Assembly (NCBI RefSeq): GCF_900143095.1
Contig: NZ_FRDA01000005.1
Span: forward strand, 124,001 to 188,000
Length of the DNA: 64,000 bases
Direction: 5' to 3'
Source of the DNA: Pseudomonas asturiensis
Lineage (GTDB): Bacteria > Pseudomonadota > Gammaproteobacteria > Pseudomonadales > Pseudomonadaceae
In this document: positions 52,076-61,143 of the stretch, piece by piece
How the letters are laid out: the number at the start of each line of letters is the position of its first letter
Numbering within the stretch: the stretch's first letter is position 1
Program-made: the position numbers and the translations under genes
The notes under the pieces: generated by a model
The model's database searches: none
The model's input: the letters and a program-made list of their open reading frames with translations, nothing else
What the model was told of the DNA's origin: nothing

Positions 52076-52174
52076 GGTGTATCTCCTTGTCTCTAGTGCG
52101 GCTCTATGCCGTTGAGCCCAGTTTAGGGAGATCAAGGTCAAGCGCGGTCAGGGCTTGGTAAAGCTTGTGTAAGC

Positions 52175-52852
52175 TTAAAGGCTGTAATAGTAACCACGGC
52201 TGCGCAGCGCCATGATCCGTGGACGGCCGTCCGGGTGAGGGCCGATTTTCTTGCGCAGGTTGCTGACGTGCATGTCCAGGCTGCGATCGTAGAGAGTGAG
52301 TTTGCGGCCCAGCGCCAGTTGCGCCAGTTCCTGCTTGTCCAGCGGTTCGCCGGGCTGGCGCAGCAAGGCTTCCAGCAGGCGGCTTTCCGAAACGGTGAGT
52401 GTGAGTTCTTTCTCATCAATGCTGACTACGCCGCGCATCGGGCTGAAAGTCAGGTCGCCCAGTTCAAGCTGAGTCGACGACGCCACCGGATGGCTGCGGC
52501 GCAGCACGGCGCGCAGGCGGGCAGTCAGCTCGCGGGGATCGCAGGGTTTGGCCAGGTAATCGTCAGCGCCCAGTTCCAGGCCCAGAATGCGGTCCAGCGG
52601 TTCGCCACGTGCCGAGAGCATCACCACCGGCAGCTCGGGGTGTTCGGAACGCAACTGCTTGAGCAGTTCCAGACCGCTGCCGTCGGGTAGCATCACGTCC
52701 AGTACCACCGCTGACGGGGCTTGCTCGGCAAGCGCCTGACGGGCACTTTGGCCATCGTGACAGGCGCGTACCTGGAAACCTTCCTGGCTCAGCCAACTGC
52801 TCAGCAGCTCACAAAGCTCCTGATCATCATCAATTAGTAACAGCTCGCTCAT
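52175..52852 (-). CDS. OmpR-family response regulator, CpxR-like
   Basis: The 225-residue protein has a receiver domain with D52 (AVVLDVMLPDGSG), the acidic pair in LLIDDDQEL and the conserved lysine in YLAKPCDPRE. A winged-helix effector domain follows (LTLTVSESRLLEALLRQPGEPLDKQELAQLALGRKL ... LDMHVSNLRKKIGP). It is the partner of the kinase at 50165-51520, transcribed first, with the Spy-like gene between them. HtpX at 14.3 kb is a possible target. Confidence 0.92.
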   Translation of the reverse strand: MSELLLIDDDQELCELLSSWLSQEGFQVRACHDGQSARQALAEQAPSAVVLDVMLPDGSGLELLKQLRSEHPELPVVMLSARGEPLDRILGLELGADDYLAKPCDPRELTARLRAVLRRSHPVASSTQLELGDLTFSPMRGVVSIDEKELTLTVSESRLLEALLRQPGEPLDKQELAQLALGRKLTLYDRSLDMHVSNLRKKIGPHPDGRPRIMALRSRGYYYSL

Positions 52853-52859
52853 GTCTCAC

Positions 52860-53267
52860 TCAATTTAGCCACTGCCGACGTTGCCTACGCCAACCGCTGA
52901 CAAATATACCGCACAGAAGGGCAATCATCGCAACGCCACCCCCTGCGACGAACCATTGTTGTTGCTCGGTCAGCAGGCGCGGTGGCGCGGCCGACAACGC
53001 TTCTTTGAGCTGCAACTTGAGCTTTTGGTTCTCCTGGCGCGAGCGGCTCAACAGGGCGCTGTCGCGTTCGACGCTTTGCGCCTGCCTGGCCAGCTCTTCG
53101 CGCTGACGCTCGCTCTCGCCCAGTCGCGCCTGAAGATCTGCTATCTGGCTGGCAGCGCTTGAAGAATGCGCCGCAGGTGTAGCCCCGGTGACATCCGCCC
53201 CTTCTGCCTGAACCTGCAGGCTTGTTCCCGACATCGCTATCAGCAGACACAACGTACCTGAACGCAT
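52860..53267 (-). CDS. Small membrane coiled-coil protein, unknown function
   Basis: The 135-residue protein has a signal peptide (MRSGTLCLLIAMSGTSLQVQAEG), a coiled coil (ASQIADLQARLGESERQREELARQAQ ... LKLQLKEAL) and one C-terminal membrane helix (WFVAGGGVAMIALLCGIFVSGW) followed by a basic tail. This is the layout of periplasmic proteins anchored at the inner membrane. Seven bases separate it from the response regulator, so it is the first gene of the Cpx-like operon and could be an accessory sensor. I do not recognise a characterised family. Confidence 0.75.
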   Translation of the reverse strand: MRSGTLCLLIAMSGTSLQVQAEGADVTGATPAAHSSSAASQIADLQARLGESERQREELARQAQSVERDSALLSRSRQENQKLKLQLKEALSAAPPRLLTEQQQWFVAGGGVAMIALLCGIFVSGWRRQRRQWLN

Positions 53268-53420
53268 CTGAACTCCCGTTGACCAGAACCGTTTTTAGTG
53301 GAACCTCGGCAGGTTGTCGGCAGCGCGTGGGGAATGATGAGGGCAACGGGGGAGCAGGGCGTGAAGCGGGCGGGTCCTGCGATGTTGCGTGCAGGACCGC
53401 ACAGGAGACTCAGCGTCGTA

Positions 53421-53720
53421 TCAGGGCAGAACCAGCTTGAACGGCTTGACCACCACGTTGGCGTAGACGCCTGCCTCGACGAACGGATCGGCCTTTGCCC
53501 AGCTTTCTGCTGCACTCAAGGAATCGAACTCGGCCACGATCAGGCTGCCGCTGAAACCGGCTGCGCCTGGATCGTTGCTGTCGACCGCAGGATGCGGGCC
53601 TGCCAGGATCAGGCGGCCGGCATCCTTGAGCGCATTGAGTCGATCAAGATGCGCAGGGCGTACGCTCAAGCGTTTTTCCAGCGAGTTTTCGACGTCAGTG
53701 GCGATGATTGCGTAGAGCAT
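53421..53720 (-). CDS. YciI-family protein
   Basis: The ATG at 53720 gives 99 residues. YCII domain marks: [47 protein letters not shown] with the conserved His-Asp pair (RPAHLDRL) and [29 protein letters not shown]. Members have a ferredoxin-like fold and unknown or dehalogenase-like activity. It starts one base after the yciB stop, the same order as in other pseudomonads, so the two are one operon. Confidence 0.92.
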   Translation of the reverse strand: MLYAIIATDVENSLEKRLSVRPAHLDRLNALKDAGRLILAGPHPAVDSNDPGAAGFSGSLIVAEFDSLSAAESWAKADPFVEAGVYANVVVKPFKLVLP

Positions 53721-53721
53721 G

Positions 53722-54318
53722 TCAGTCCTCGGATTTGGTCGTGGTGGAAGCTGCATCATTCAGGTGGCGGGACAGGTAGATGCCTTGTGCCACCAGGAAA
53801 ATCAGGGTCATGCCCAGACTGCCGAAGACCTTGAAGTCGACCCAGAATTCTTGATAAGTGAACGCCACATAGAGGTTGGCCGCACCGCAAAACAGGAAGA
53901 AGAAGATCCAGGCGATGTTCAGTTTGGTCCAGATGGCAGCCGGCAAGGTCAACGCGTGGCCCATGATGCGCTGGATCAGTGGACGATCACCAATGAAATG
54001 GCTACCGGCAAATGCCAGGGCAAATAGCCAGTTGACCACCGGCGCTTTCCACTTGAGGAAGGTTTCGCTGTGAAAGGCCAGCGTCAGGCTGCCGAACACC
54101 AGGCAGGCGATGAGGGTCAGCCACTGGCTCTTCTCCAGCTTGCGCTGCTTTATATAGAGGATGCCGTAAACCACCACCGAACTGATGATCAGCATGGCAG
54201 TGGCGCTGAAAATGCCGCCTACCATGTAGCTGTTGCCCAGGATATCCAATGCGCGGGGTTCGGTTTTGTAGACAATGAAAAACAGGAGCAGCGGGATGAA
54301 GTCGATGAATTGTTTCAC
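53722..54318 (-). CDS. yciB: Inner-membrane intracellular septation protein
   Basis: A GTG start at 54318 gives the 198-residue protein starting [18 protein letters not shown], as in known YciB (IspZ). Five membrane segments are visible. E. coli YciB interacts with elongation and division proteins and helps keep envelope integrity; in Shigella its loss affects septation. Divergent from rnm. Confidence 0.94.
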   Translation of the reverse strand: MKQFIDFIPLLLFFIVYKTEPRALDILGNSYMVGGIFSATAMLIISSVVVYGILYIKQRKLEKSQWLTLIACLVFGSLTLAFHSETFLKWKAPVVNWLFALAFAGSHFIGDRPLIQRIMGHALTLPAAIWTKLNIAWIFFFLFCGAANLYVAFTYQEFWVDFKVFGSLGMTLIFLVAQGIYLSRHLNDAASTTTKSED

Positions 54319-54383
54319 AATGGCAGCCAGAAGCAGGATGTAGCGGCATAATAACAAACATCAATGACTGCGAAAGCACCACT

Positions 54384-55247
54384 ATGAATGTTGATCTGCA
54401 TTGCCACAGCACCGCTTCGGATGGAGCCTTGTCGCCCACCGCACTGGTGACGCGTGCTTACGAAAATGGCGTGCGTGTCCTTTCGCTTACCGACCACGAC
54501 ACCCTCGAAGGTCTCGAAGAAGCCCGTGCGACGGCGCATTCGCTGGGTATGCAACTGGTCAACGGTGTCGAGTTGTCCTGCACCTGGGGCGGGGCGACCA
54601 TCCATATATTGGGTTATGCATTCGACATTCAGGCACCTGCCCTGACCGAAGCCATCGCCCGTTTGCATGATGGACGCTGGCTACGCGCTGAAGAAATCAG
54701 TCGCAAATTGGCGATCAAAGGTATGCCTGGGGCGCTGGAAGGCGCGCGGGCGATCCAGAAAGAGCTGGGCGACAGTGGTAATGCGCCAGCGCGTCCGCAT
54801 TTCGCTGACTTTCTGGTGCGCGAAGGTTACGTCAAGGATCGCGCCGAGGCCTTCCGTAAATGGTTGGGCGCGGGCAAGCTGGGTGACGTCAAGCAGCACT
54901 GGCCGACGCTGGAAGACACCGTAGCGACCTTGAGGGCTTCCGGCGCCTGGGTCAGCCTCGCGCATCCTTCGCATTATGACTTTACCCGCAGTAAACGGCG
55001 TAAACTGGTCGGCGATTTCATCCAGGCTGGCGGTCACGCCATCGAAGTGGTCAATGGCATGCAGCCTGCCGATCAAGTCGGAACCCTGGCAATCCTGGCC
55101 CGTGAGTTCGGTCTGCTGGTGTCCGCCGGCAGCGACTTCCATGGCCCCGGCACCTGGGGCGAAATTGGCGTTTATCGCCCGGTCCCGGAGGATTTGCCGC
55201 CTTTATGGTGCAGATTCAAACATGAACATCCTACTGCCGCCGTCTGA
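54384..55247 (+). CDS. rnm: PHP-domain 5'-3' exonuclease (RNase AM / YciV)
   Basis: The 287-residue protein carries all PHP metal motifs: DLHCHSTASDG, SLTDHDTLEGLEEA, NGVELSCTWGG, GNAPARPHFADFLV, VSLAHPSHYDF and GSDFHGPGTWGEIG. E. coli RNase AM trims 5' ends of rRNAs and hydrolyses pAp. It starts a plus-strand cluster with yciO, scpA and scpB. Confidence 0.93.
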   Translation: MNVDLHCHSTASDGALSPTALVTRAYENGVRVLSLTDHDTLEGLEEARATAHSLGMQLVNGVELSCTWGGATIHILGYAFDIQAPALTEAIARLHDGRWLRAEEISRKLAIKGMPGALEGARAIQKELGDSGNAPARPHFADFLVREGYVKDRAEAFRKWLGAGKLGDVKQHWPTLEDTVATLRASGAWVSLAHPSHYDFTRSKRRKLVGDFIQAGGHAIEVVNGMQPADQVGTLAILAREFGLLVSAGSDFHGPGTWGEIGVYRPVPEDLPPLWCRFKHEHPTAAV

Positions 55248-55260
55248 ACAGGAAGTTACC

Positions 55261-55890
55261 GTGAGTCAATTTTTCCAGGTCCACCCGGAGAACCCGCAAC
55301 CGCGCCTGATCAAACAGGCTGCGGAAATCATCAAGGCCGGCGGGCTGGTGGTGTACCCGACAGATTCGTCCTATGCGCTGGGTTGCCAGATTGGCGACAA
55401 GAGCGCCATCGAGCGTATCCGTCGTCTGCGGCAACTGGACGACAAGCACAACTTCACGCTGATGTGCTGCGATCTGTCGCAACTGGGCCTGTTTGCCAAA
55501 GTCGACACCGGCGCGTTCCGTGCGTTGAAAGCCCATACGCCCGGCCCTTACACCTTCATTCTCAACGCCACCCGAGAAGTGCCGCGCCTGATCCTGCACC
55601 CCAAGCGTCGCACCATCGGTCTGCGTGTGCCGAGCCACCCGATTGCCCAGGCACTGCTGGAGCAGCTGGGTGAGCCGCTGATGAGTGTCAGCCTGATCAT
55701 GCCGGGTGACAGCGTGCCGCTGAGCGATCCCTATGAAATGCGTGAAATTCTCGAGCATCAGGTGGACCTGATCATCGACGGCGGGATGGGCGGGATTTCC
55801 GCGTCCACCGTCATCAATCTTTCCGAAGGCGAACCACAGGTCATTCGTGTCGGCTGTGGCGACCCGACGCCGTTTGGTGACGGTTCGTAA
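55261..55890 (+). CDS. yciO: Sua5/YciO/YrdC-family protein YciO
   Basis: A GTG at 55261 with GGAAG upstream gives 209 residues; an in-frame ATG at 55222, overlapping rnm, is an alternative. The fold is that of threonylcarbamoyl-AMP synthase: KAGGLVVYPTDSSYALGCQIGDKSAIERIRRLRQLDDKHNF, the GPYTFIL strand and KRRTIGLRVPSHPIAQALLEQLG. The Lys-Arg pattern is that of YciO rather than TsaC, so it may not make t6A itself. Its TAA overlaps the scpA ATG (TAATG). Confidence 0.9.
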   Translation: MSQFFQVHPENPQPRLIKQAAEIIKAGGLVVYPTDSSYALGCQIGDKSAIERIRRLRQLDDKHNFTLMCCDLSQLGLFAKVDTGAFRALKAHTPGPYTFILNATREVPRLILHPKRRTIGLRVPSHPIAQALLEQLGEPLMSVSLIMPGDSVPLSDPYEMREILEHQVDLIIDGGMGGISASTVINLSEGEPQVIRVGCGDPTPFGDGS

Positions 55891-56708
55891 TGACAGTGGT
55901 CGAGACCGTCGACAGTCAGGCTGATGCCCAGCAGGAGCTGCCGTTTGCCCTGGTCTACGGCCAGGCGCTCACGCAGATGCCGCTGGACCTTTATATTCCG
56001 CCGGACGCGCTGGAAGTCTTTCTCGAAGCCTTCGAAGGCCCCCTCGACCTGCTGCTGTACCTGATCCGCAAACAGAACATCGATATCCTCGACATTCCGG
56101 TGGCTGAAATCACCAAGCAGTACATGGGCTATGTCGAGCTGATGAAAACCGTGCGCCTGGAGCTTGCGGCCGAGTACCTGGTGATGGCAGCCATGCTCGC
56201 CGAGATCAAATCGCGCATGTTGCTGCCGCGTTCGGCGGAAATCGAAGAAGAGGAAGGCGATCCGCGTGCCGAGCTGATTCGTCGTCTGCAGGAGTACGAA
56301 CGCTTCAAGGCCGCTGCAGAGGGCCTTGATGGCCTGAAACGGGTGGGGCGCGACGTCATCGTACCGAAACTGGATGCCCCTGAAGCACGGGCGCGAAAGC
56401 TGTTGCCGGATGTCAGCCTTGAAGAGGTGCTGATGTCGATGGCTGAAGTGCTGCATCGCGGCGACATGTTCGAAAGCCATCAGGTGAGCCGCGAGGCTCT
56501 TTCCACCCGCGAGCGCATGAGCGATGTGCTGGAACGCCTCAAGGGGGGTGGTTTCGTGCCCTTTGCCGAGTTGTTCACCGCAGAGGAGGGGCGACTCGGT
56601 GTGGTGGTCACGTTCATGGCCGTGCTTGAGCTGGTCAAGGAATCGCTGGTCGAGCTGGTCCAAAACGAGCCCTTTGCGGCGATCCATGTCCGGGCGCGAG
56701 CCGAGTAG
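55890..56708 (+). CDS. scpA: Segregation and condensation protein A (kleisin)
   Basis: The 272-residue protein has the kleisin N-terminus (FEGPLDLLLYLIRKQNIDILDIPVAEITKQYMGYV), an acidic middle and a C-terminal winged helix (FAELFTAEEGRLGVVVTFMAVLELVKESLVELVQ). It bridges SMC heads together with ScpB in chromosome organisation. It starts one base inside the yciO stop. No smc gene is in the window. Confidence 0.95.
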   Translation: MTVVETVDSQADAQQELPFALVYGQALTQMPLDLYIPPDALEVFLEAFEGPLDLLLYLIRKQNIDILDIPVAEITKQYMGYVELMKTVRLELAAEYLVMAAMLAEIKSRMLLPRSAEIEEEEGDPRAELIRRLQEYERFKAAAEGLDGLKRVGRDVIVPKLDAPEARARKLLPDVSLEEVLMSMAEVLHRGDMFESHQVSREALSTRERMSDVLERLKGGGFVPFAELFTAEEGRLGVVVTFMAVLELVKESLVELVQNEPFAAIHVRARAE

Positions 56709-56723
56709 AGCCAGAGCACACCC

Positions 56724-57518
56724 ATGAATCTCAACGAACCCCGCGAACTTGCGCCACTGCTTGAAGCTTTTCTGCTGGCCTCCGGAAAGCCGCAAACGCT
56801 TGATCGGCTGTATGAGCTGTTTGAGGAAGGCGAGCGCCCGGAGCCGCCGATCTTCAAGAAAGCGCTGGAACTGCTGCGCAAATCCTGCGACGGCCGCGCT
56901 TTTGAACTCAAGGAAGTCGCGTCCGGCTATCGTCTGCAGATTCGTGACAGGTTTTCACCCTGGGTCGGACGCCTGTGGGAAGAGCGGCCTCAGCGCTATT
57001 CCCGTGCCATGCTCGAAACCCTGGCGCTGATCGCCTATCGTCAGCCGATTACCCGGGGTGAGATCGAGGAGGTGCGTGGCGTTGCGGTGAACAGCCACAT
57101 CGTCAAGACGCTGATGGAGCGCGAGTGGATTCGCGTGGTGGGCTATCGCGATGTACCGGGCAAGCCGGCCATGTTCGCCACCACCAAAGGCTTTCTCGAC
57201 CACTTCAACCTCAAGAGTCTGGACGAACTGCCGCCGCTGGCAGACCTGCGCGAAATGGAAACCGAGCCGGAGCTGGACTTCGAAGACGCCCCGGTCCCTG
57301 CGCATATCCAGGCGTTGGCCGATGCCAGCCTGGATGTCGACGAAGAGCCAGAGCCACCGCGTGACGAAACCAGCTTTCGCAGTCTGCTGGTTGAACTGGA
57401 CTCGATGGAACAGGGGCTCAAGACCGATTTCGATGATCTTTTACGGGCTGAGCCCGAATCGGTTGATGAAGAATCGGTTGATGAAGAAGATCTGGATCAA
57501 GCCCCCAGGCCGGATTGA
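56724..57518 (+). CDS. scpB: Segregation and condensation protein B
   Basis: The 264-residue protein has two winged-helix domains (LLEAFLLASGKPQTLDRLYELF ... and RAMLETLALIAYRQPITRGEIEEVRGVAVNSHIVKTLMEREWIRVVGYRDVPGKPAMF), as in all ScpB. A long acidic tail (180-264) exceeds the core and holds a perfect 15-bp tandem repeat. It dimerises and binds ScpA. Fifteen bases separate it from scpA. Confidence 0.95.
   Translation: MNLNEPRELAPLLEAFLLASGKPQTLDRLYELFEEGERPEPPIFKKALELLRKSCDGRAFELKEVASGYRLQIRDRFSPWVGRLWEERPQRYSRAMLETLALIAYRQPITRGEIEEVRGVAVNSHIVKTLMEREWIRVVGYRDVPGKPAMFATTKGFLDHFNLKSLDELPPLADLREMETEPELDFEDAPVPAHIQALADASLDVDEEPEPPRDETSFRSLLVELDSMEQGLKTDFDDLLRAEPESVDEESVDEEDLDQAPRPD
57457..57486 (+). 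repeat. Perfect 15-bp tandem repeat in scpB
   Basis: The unit AATCGGTTGATGAAG occurs twice with no mismatch and codes ESVDE-ESVDE in the acidic tail of ScpB. As the unit is a multiple of three, copy changes would keep the frame. Confidence 0.85.
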
Positions 57519-57549
57519 CTGTCTTGCGTACGACGTTCGGCTAGCGGTA

Positions 57550-57631
57550 GGGAGGCGGCTCGCCGCCGATGTCGTCAGATCAGGCACTGAACGGTTGCCT
57601 GTCAGATCGCCTCGCCGGCAAGCCGCCTCCC
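57550..57631. repeat. REPIN (two REP elements in inverted orientation)
   Basis: A left REP (GGGAGGCGGCTCGCCGCCGA, 57550-57569) and a right REP in opposite orientation (TCGCCGGCAAGCCGCCTCCC, 57612-57631) flank about 42 bases. This doublet is the unit mobilised by RAYT transposases in pseudomonads. It fills the scpB to DUF1289 gap. Confidence 0.85.
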
Positions 57632-57724
57632 GCATAGCGCATGCCTGTATCTGCCATCACGTCGAATTCATCCCCCCGCCTGCGGTCACACCTTCAGTCA
57701 CCTTTCCCATGAGAGTCGCTGCCC

Positions 57725-57916
57725 ATGAGTTCAACCAGGAACCCCTGCATCAGCTTGTGCAAATTCGACGACGATATTTGTCTGGGGTGTGGTCGCAGCA
57801 AACGGGAAATCAAGGCGTGGAAGAAGCTGGAAAAGGACGAAAAGCGCGAAGTGCTGAGTGAATCAGCCAAGCGGCTGGCGAAGCTCAAGACCGGTGGTCG
57901 CAAAAAGAAGAAGTGA
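57725..57916 (+). CDS. DUF1289 small Cys-rich protein
   Basis: The 63-residue protein starts after a short purine run and has the DUF1289 pattern: NPCISLCKFDDDICLGCGRSKREIKAWKKL, with four cysteines likely binding one metal ion, and a lysine-rich tail (GGRKKKK). The function is unknown. A REPIN lies upstream and the rluB gene 184 bases downstream. Confidence 0.88.
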   Translation: MSSTRNPCISLCKFDDDICLGCGRSKREIKAWKKLEKDEKREVLSESAKRLAKLKTGGRKKKK

Positions 57917-58100
57917 TGCCGGTAATTACGCCGCGCCCCGGATGCACAAAAGACCGCAGGGGCGTATGATGGCCGACCCTCGGCGATAACCCTTTCGCCA
58001 GGGCTTCAAGTATTTCGCCTTGCGGCTATCCACAGCGCGCAGGGCACAGGTCTCGCCGGTTCTCGGCCAGCCCTGATTCGACACACCGGGAGGTGCCCAG

Positions 58101-59324
58101 ATGAGTGAAAAAGACAAGCAGGACAGCCAGGAAATCGGACCCGCAGGCGAAAAGCTGCAGAAGGTTCTGGCGCGCATTGGCGTGGGCTCGCGCCGTGACG
58201 TAGAAGCCTGGATTACCCAAGGCCGTATCAAGGTCAACGGTAAGGACGCCACCCTCGGTCAGCGTGTTGACCTGCACGACGCTATCAGCGTCGACGGTCG
58301 CGTGATCAAGCGCGAAGAAGCAGCCGAAACGGTTCGCCGCGTCATCATGTACAACAAGCCGGACGGTGAGATCTGCACCCGTGACGACCCTGAAGGCCGT
58401 CCGACCGTATTCGATCGCCTGCCGCGCCCGAAAGAAGGCCGCTGGATCAATATTGGTCGTCTGGACATCAACACCACCGGTCTGCTGATGTTCACCACCG
58501 ACGGTGAACTGGCCAACCGTCTGATGCACCCCTCGTTCGAAATGGACCGTGAGTACGCGGTACGTGTACGTGGCGAAGTGGACGACGACATGCTGCTGCG
58601 TTTGAAAAACGGCGTGATCCTCGAAGACGGTCCTGCGCGTTTCACCGACATTCAGCAGGCACCGGGCGGCGAAGGCTTCAACCACTGGTATCACTGTGTG
58701 GTGATGGAAGGCCGTAACCGCGAAGTGCGTCGCCTTTGGGAATCCCAGGGCCTGGTGGTCAGCCGCCTGAAGCGCGTGCGTTACGGGCCGGTGTTCCTGA
58801 ACTCCGACCTGCCGATGGGCCGCTGGCGTGAAATGAGCCAGTACGAAGTCGACATTCTGGCTGCCGAAGTCGGCCTGACACCTGTGGCCCAGCCGCAGAT
58901 GAACGCCAAGACCAAGGAAAAACTGGAGCGCCTGCAGCGTCAATCGTCCCGCCCGCTGGGCAAAGGCGAGCGCGTGCGGACCTTGCGTCCTGCTGCTGGC
59001 GCATCAACGTCCAGCGAACGTTCGCAGCGTCAACCGCAGATCACTGGCAGCGACCGTGATCGTCCGCGTGGCGATTCGACCCAGCGTCCTTCACCGCGCA
59101 AGGATTCCGGCAAGCCAGGTTCGCGTTCGCCGCGTCCGGCTGACAACAGCCGTGGCACTCCGGTGGCCGAGCGTCCGAGCGACATGAACAAACGTCCGGC
59201 CAAGCCAGCGCCCAAGCGTGCCGGTATCAAGCTGGTCGACGATGACGCGCCGTCAGGCAAGCGTCGTGGTCCACCGGCAGGCTCGGGCCAGCGCCCAGGC
59301 TTCGGTCGTCGCAAGCCACAGTAA
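58101..59324 (+). CDS. rluB: 23S rRNA pseudouridine(2605) synthase
   Basis: The 407-residue protein has an N-terminal S4 RNA-binding domain (EKLQKVLARIGVGSRRDVEAWITQGRIKVNGKDA), the catalytic aspartate in WINIGRLDINTTGLLMFT and the RsuA-group block GRNREVRRLWESQGLVVSRLKRVRYGP. A tail of about 140 residues, rich in Arg, Ser and Pro (SSERSQRQPQ, RDRPRGD), extends beyond the E. coli protein and is probably disordered and RNA-binding. An AGGTG site precedes the start. Confidence 0.93.
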   Translation: MSEKDKQDSQEIGPAGEKLQKVLARIGVGSRRDVEAWITQGRIKVNGKDATLGQRVDLHDAISVDGRVIKREEAAETVRRVIMYNKPDGEICTRDDPEGRPTVFDRLPRPKEGRWINIGRLDINTTGLLMFTTDGELANRLMHPSFEMDREYAVRVRGEVDDDMLLRLKNGVILEDGPARFTDIQQAPGGEGFNHWYHCVVMEGRNREVRRLWESQGLVVSRLKRVRYGPVFLNSDLPMGRWREMSQYEVDILAAEVGLTPVAQPQMNAKTKEKLERLQRQSSRPLGKGERVRTLRPAAGASTSSERSQRQPQITGSDRDRPRGDSTQRPSPRKDSGKPGSRSPRPADNSRGTPVAERPSDMNKRPAKPAPKRAGIKLVDDDAPSGKRRGPPAGSGQRPGFGRRKPQ

Positions 59325-59358
59325 ACGTGGCGTGTGAGCAGCGTGTGTAAATAAACGG

Positions 59359-59386
59359 AAACGCCAGCCCCTTGCGGCTGGCGTTT
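59359..59386 (+). terminator. Terminator of rluB
   Basis: AAACGCCAGCC pairs with GGCTGGCGTTT around six bases and is followed by CTGTTT. It lies 35 bases after the stop. Confidence 0.85.
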
Positions 59387-59555
59387 CTGTTTACGGATGG
59401 TTTTTATCCTGCGTCAGGGTTTGAGTAAACAACCCGTCACGCCTGCTCGTCTCTTTTAAACCCCGATGTGGAGGCCGGTGTACAATGCCGCGCTTTTTTC
59501 TGTGAATCACTGTTGTTTGAAAACGCTCGGGGCTATCCGTCCTGAGCGCTGTATT

Positions 59556-59580
59556 CCGTTGCGTCACGAGCGCAACGGGT
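59556..59580 (+). other. Leader hairpin before the amino-acid permease gene
   Basis: CCGTTGCG and CGCAACGG form an 8-bp stem with a seven-base loop (coordinates within one or two bases). A TACAAT -10-like hexamer occurs near 59481, so the stem would lie in a leader of about 130 bases. Confidence 0.4.
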
Positions 59581-59619
59581 CCTATCCGTCACAGAACAAG
59601 AACAATCAGGTGGCTTTTG

Positions 59620-61029
59620 ATGAGTGAACAAAGCTCAGCGTCTGGCGAGTTGAAGCGTGGTCTGAAGAATCGACACATCCAGCTGATCGCCCTTGGCGGC
59701 GCTATTGGAACGGGCCTGTTTCTGGGCTCGGCTGGTGTGTTGAAATCGGCCGGGCCGTCGATGATTCTCGGTTACGCGATCTGCGGCTTCATCGCCTTCA
59801 TGATCATGCGCCAGCTGGGTGAGATGATCGTTGAAGAGCCGGTGGCCGGGTCGTTCAGCCATTTCGCGCACAACTACTGGGGCGGCTTTGCCGGTTTCCT
59901 GTCCGGCTGGAACTGCTGGTTGCTGTACATTCTGGTCGGCATGTCGGAACTGACGGCCGTCGGCAAATACATCCATTACTGGTTGCCCGATATTCCGAGC
60001 TGGGTCTCGGCTGCAGTCTTCTTCGTGCTCATCAACGTCATCAACCTGGCCAACGTCAAGGTGTTTGGCGAGACCGAGTTCTGGTTTGCGATCATCAAGG
60101 TGGTTGCGATCATCGGCATGATCGCGCTGGGCAGCTACATGCTGGTCAGTGGCAGCGGCGGACCGCAGGCGTCGGTCAGCAACCTCTGGGCGCACGGCGG
60201 ATTCTTCCCCAATGGGGTCAGCGGTCTGGTGATGGCGTTGGCGATCATCATGTTTTCCTTTGGTGGTCTGGAAATGCTTGGCTTTACCGCGGCCGAGGCA
60301 GAACAGCCGAAGACGGTCATTCCGAAAGCCATCAATCAGGTCATCTACCGCATCCTGATTTTCTACATCGGCGCATTGGTGGTGCTGCTCTCGCTCACCC
60401 CTTGGGATAGTCTGCTGACCAGTCTTAATGCCTCGGGCGATTCCTACAGCGGCAGCCCGTTCGTGCAGGTGTTTTCGATGTTGGGCAGTGACACAGCTGC
60501 GCATATCCTCAACTTCGTGGTGCTAACAGCGGCGCTGTCGGTCTACAACAGTGGCACCTACTGCAACAGCCGCATGCTGGTCGGCATGGCCGAGCAGGGC
60601 GACGCGCCCAGGGGGCTGGCGCAGGTGGACAAGCGTGGCGTGCCGGTCAAGGCAATCTTCGCCTCGGCGGCGGTGACGCTGGTGGCTGTGCTGCTCAACT
60701 ACTTCGTTCCGCAGCATGCGTTGGAGCTGCTGATGTCGCTGGTGGTGGCCACGCTGGTCATCAACTGGGCAATGATCAGTTACTCGCACCTGAAATTCCG
60801 TCAACACCTGAACCGCACGCAACAGGTCCCGCTGTTCAAATCCCTGTGGTATCCGTATGGCAACTACGTGTGCCTGGCGTTCGTGGTGTTCATTCTGGGC
60901 ATCATGCTGATGATTCCCGGCATTCAGGTATCGGTCTATGCGATACCGGTCTGGCTGGCTGCCATGTGGCTCTGCTACCGGATCAAGAATCGACGCGATC
61001 TTAGGGTGGCGTCGGCCTCGGTCAAGTAA
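59620..61029 (+). CDS. Amino-acid permease, APC family (AnsP/GabP/ProY group)
   Basis: The 469-residue start at 59620 has CAGGTGG upstream. Twelve membrane segments and the APC consensus are clear: GLKNRHIQLIALGGAIGTGLFLGSAGVLKSAGPS, FSFGGLEMLGFTAAEAEQPKTVIPKAINQVIYRI, NSRMLVGMAEQGDAPRGLAQVDKRGVPVKAI. The exact amino acid (proline, GABA, histidine or an aromatic one) cannot be told from sequence. It is monocistronic with its own terminator. Confidence 0.9.
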   Translation: MSEQSSASGELKRGLKNRHIQLIALGGAIGTGLFLGSAGVLKSAGPSMILGYAICGFIAFMIMRQLGEMIVEEPVAGSFSHFAHNYWGGFAGFLSGWNCWLLYILVGMSELTAVGKYIHYWLPDIPSWVSAAVFFVLINVINLANVKVFGETEFWFAIIKVVAIIGMIALGSYMLVSGSGGPQASVSNLWAHGGFFPNGVSGLVMALAIIMFSFGGLEMLGFTAAEAEQPKTVIPKAINQVIYRILIFYIGALVVLLSLTPWDSLLTSLNASGDSYSGSPFVQVFSMLGSDTAAHILNFVVLTAALSVYNSGTYCNSRMLVGMAEQGDAPRGLAQVDKRGVPVKAIFASAAVTLVAVLLNYFVPQHALELLMSLVVATLVINWAMISYSHLKFRQHLNRTQQVPLFKSLWYPYGNYVCLAFVVFILGIMLMIPGIQVSVYAIPVWLAAMWLCYRIKNRRDLRVASASVK

Positions 61030-61045
61030 TGCCAAACCCTTGAAG

Positions 61046-61071
61046 AACCCGGCTCATGAGGCCGGGTTTTT
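61046..61071 (+). terminator. Terminator of the permease gene
   Basis: AACCCGGC pairs with GCCGGGTT around TCATGAG and leads into five Ts. Confidence 0.9.
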
Positions 61072-61143
61072 CATGCGAGCCATGCACGGCTGCTACGAGC
61101 GGCGTATCCTTGGCGTTCATTCTGATTGTGTGTAGATGTCTTC

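Noticed and set aside
55758..56795. A 345-codon open frame antisense to scpA
   Set aside because: Rich in His and Gln with no domain; it lies fully opposite scpA and the end of yciO, both certain genes.
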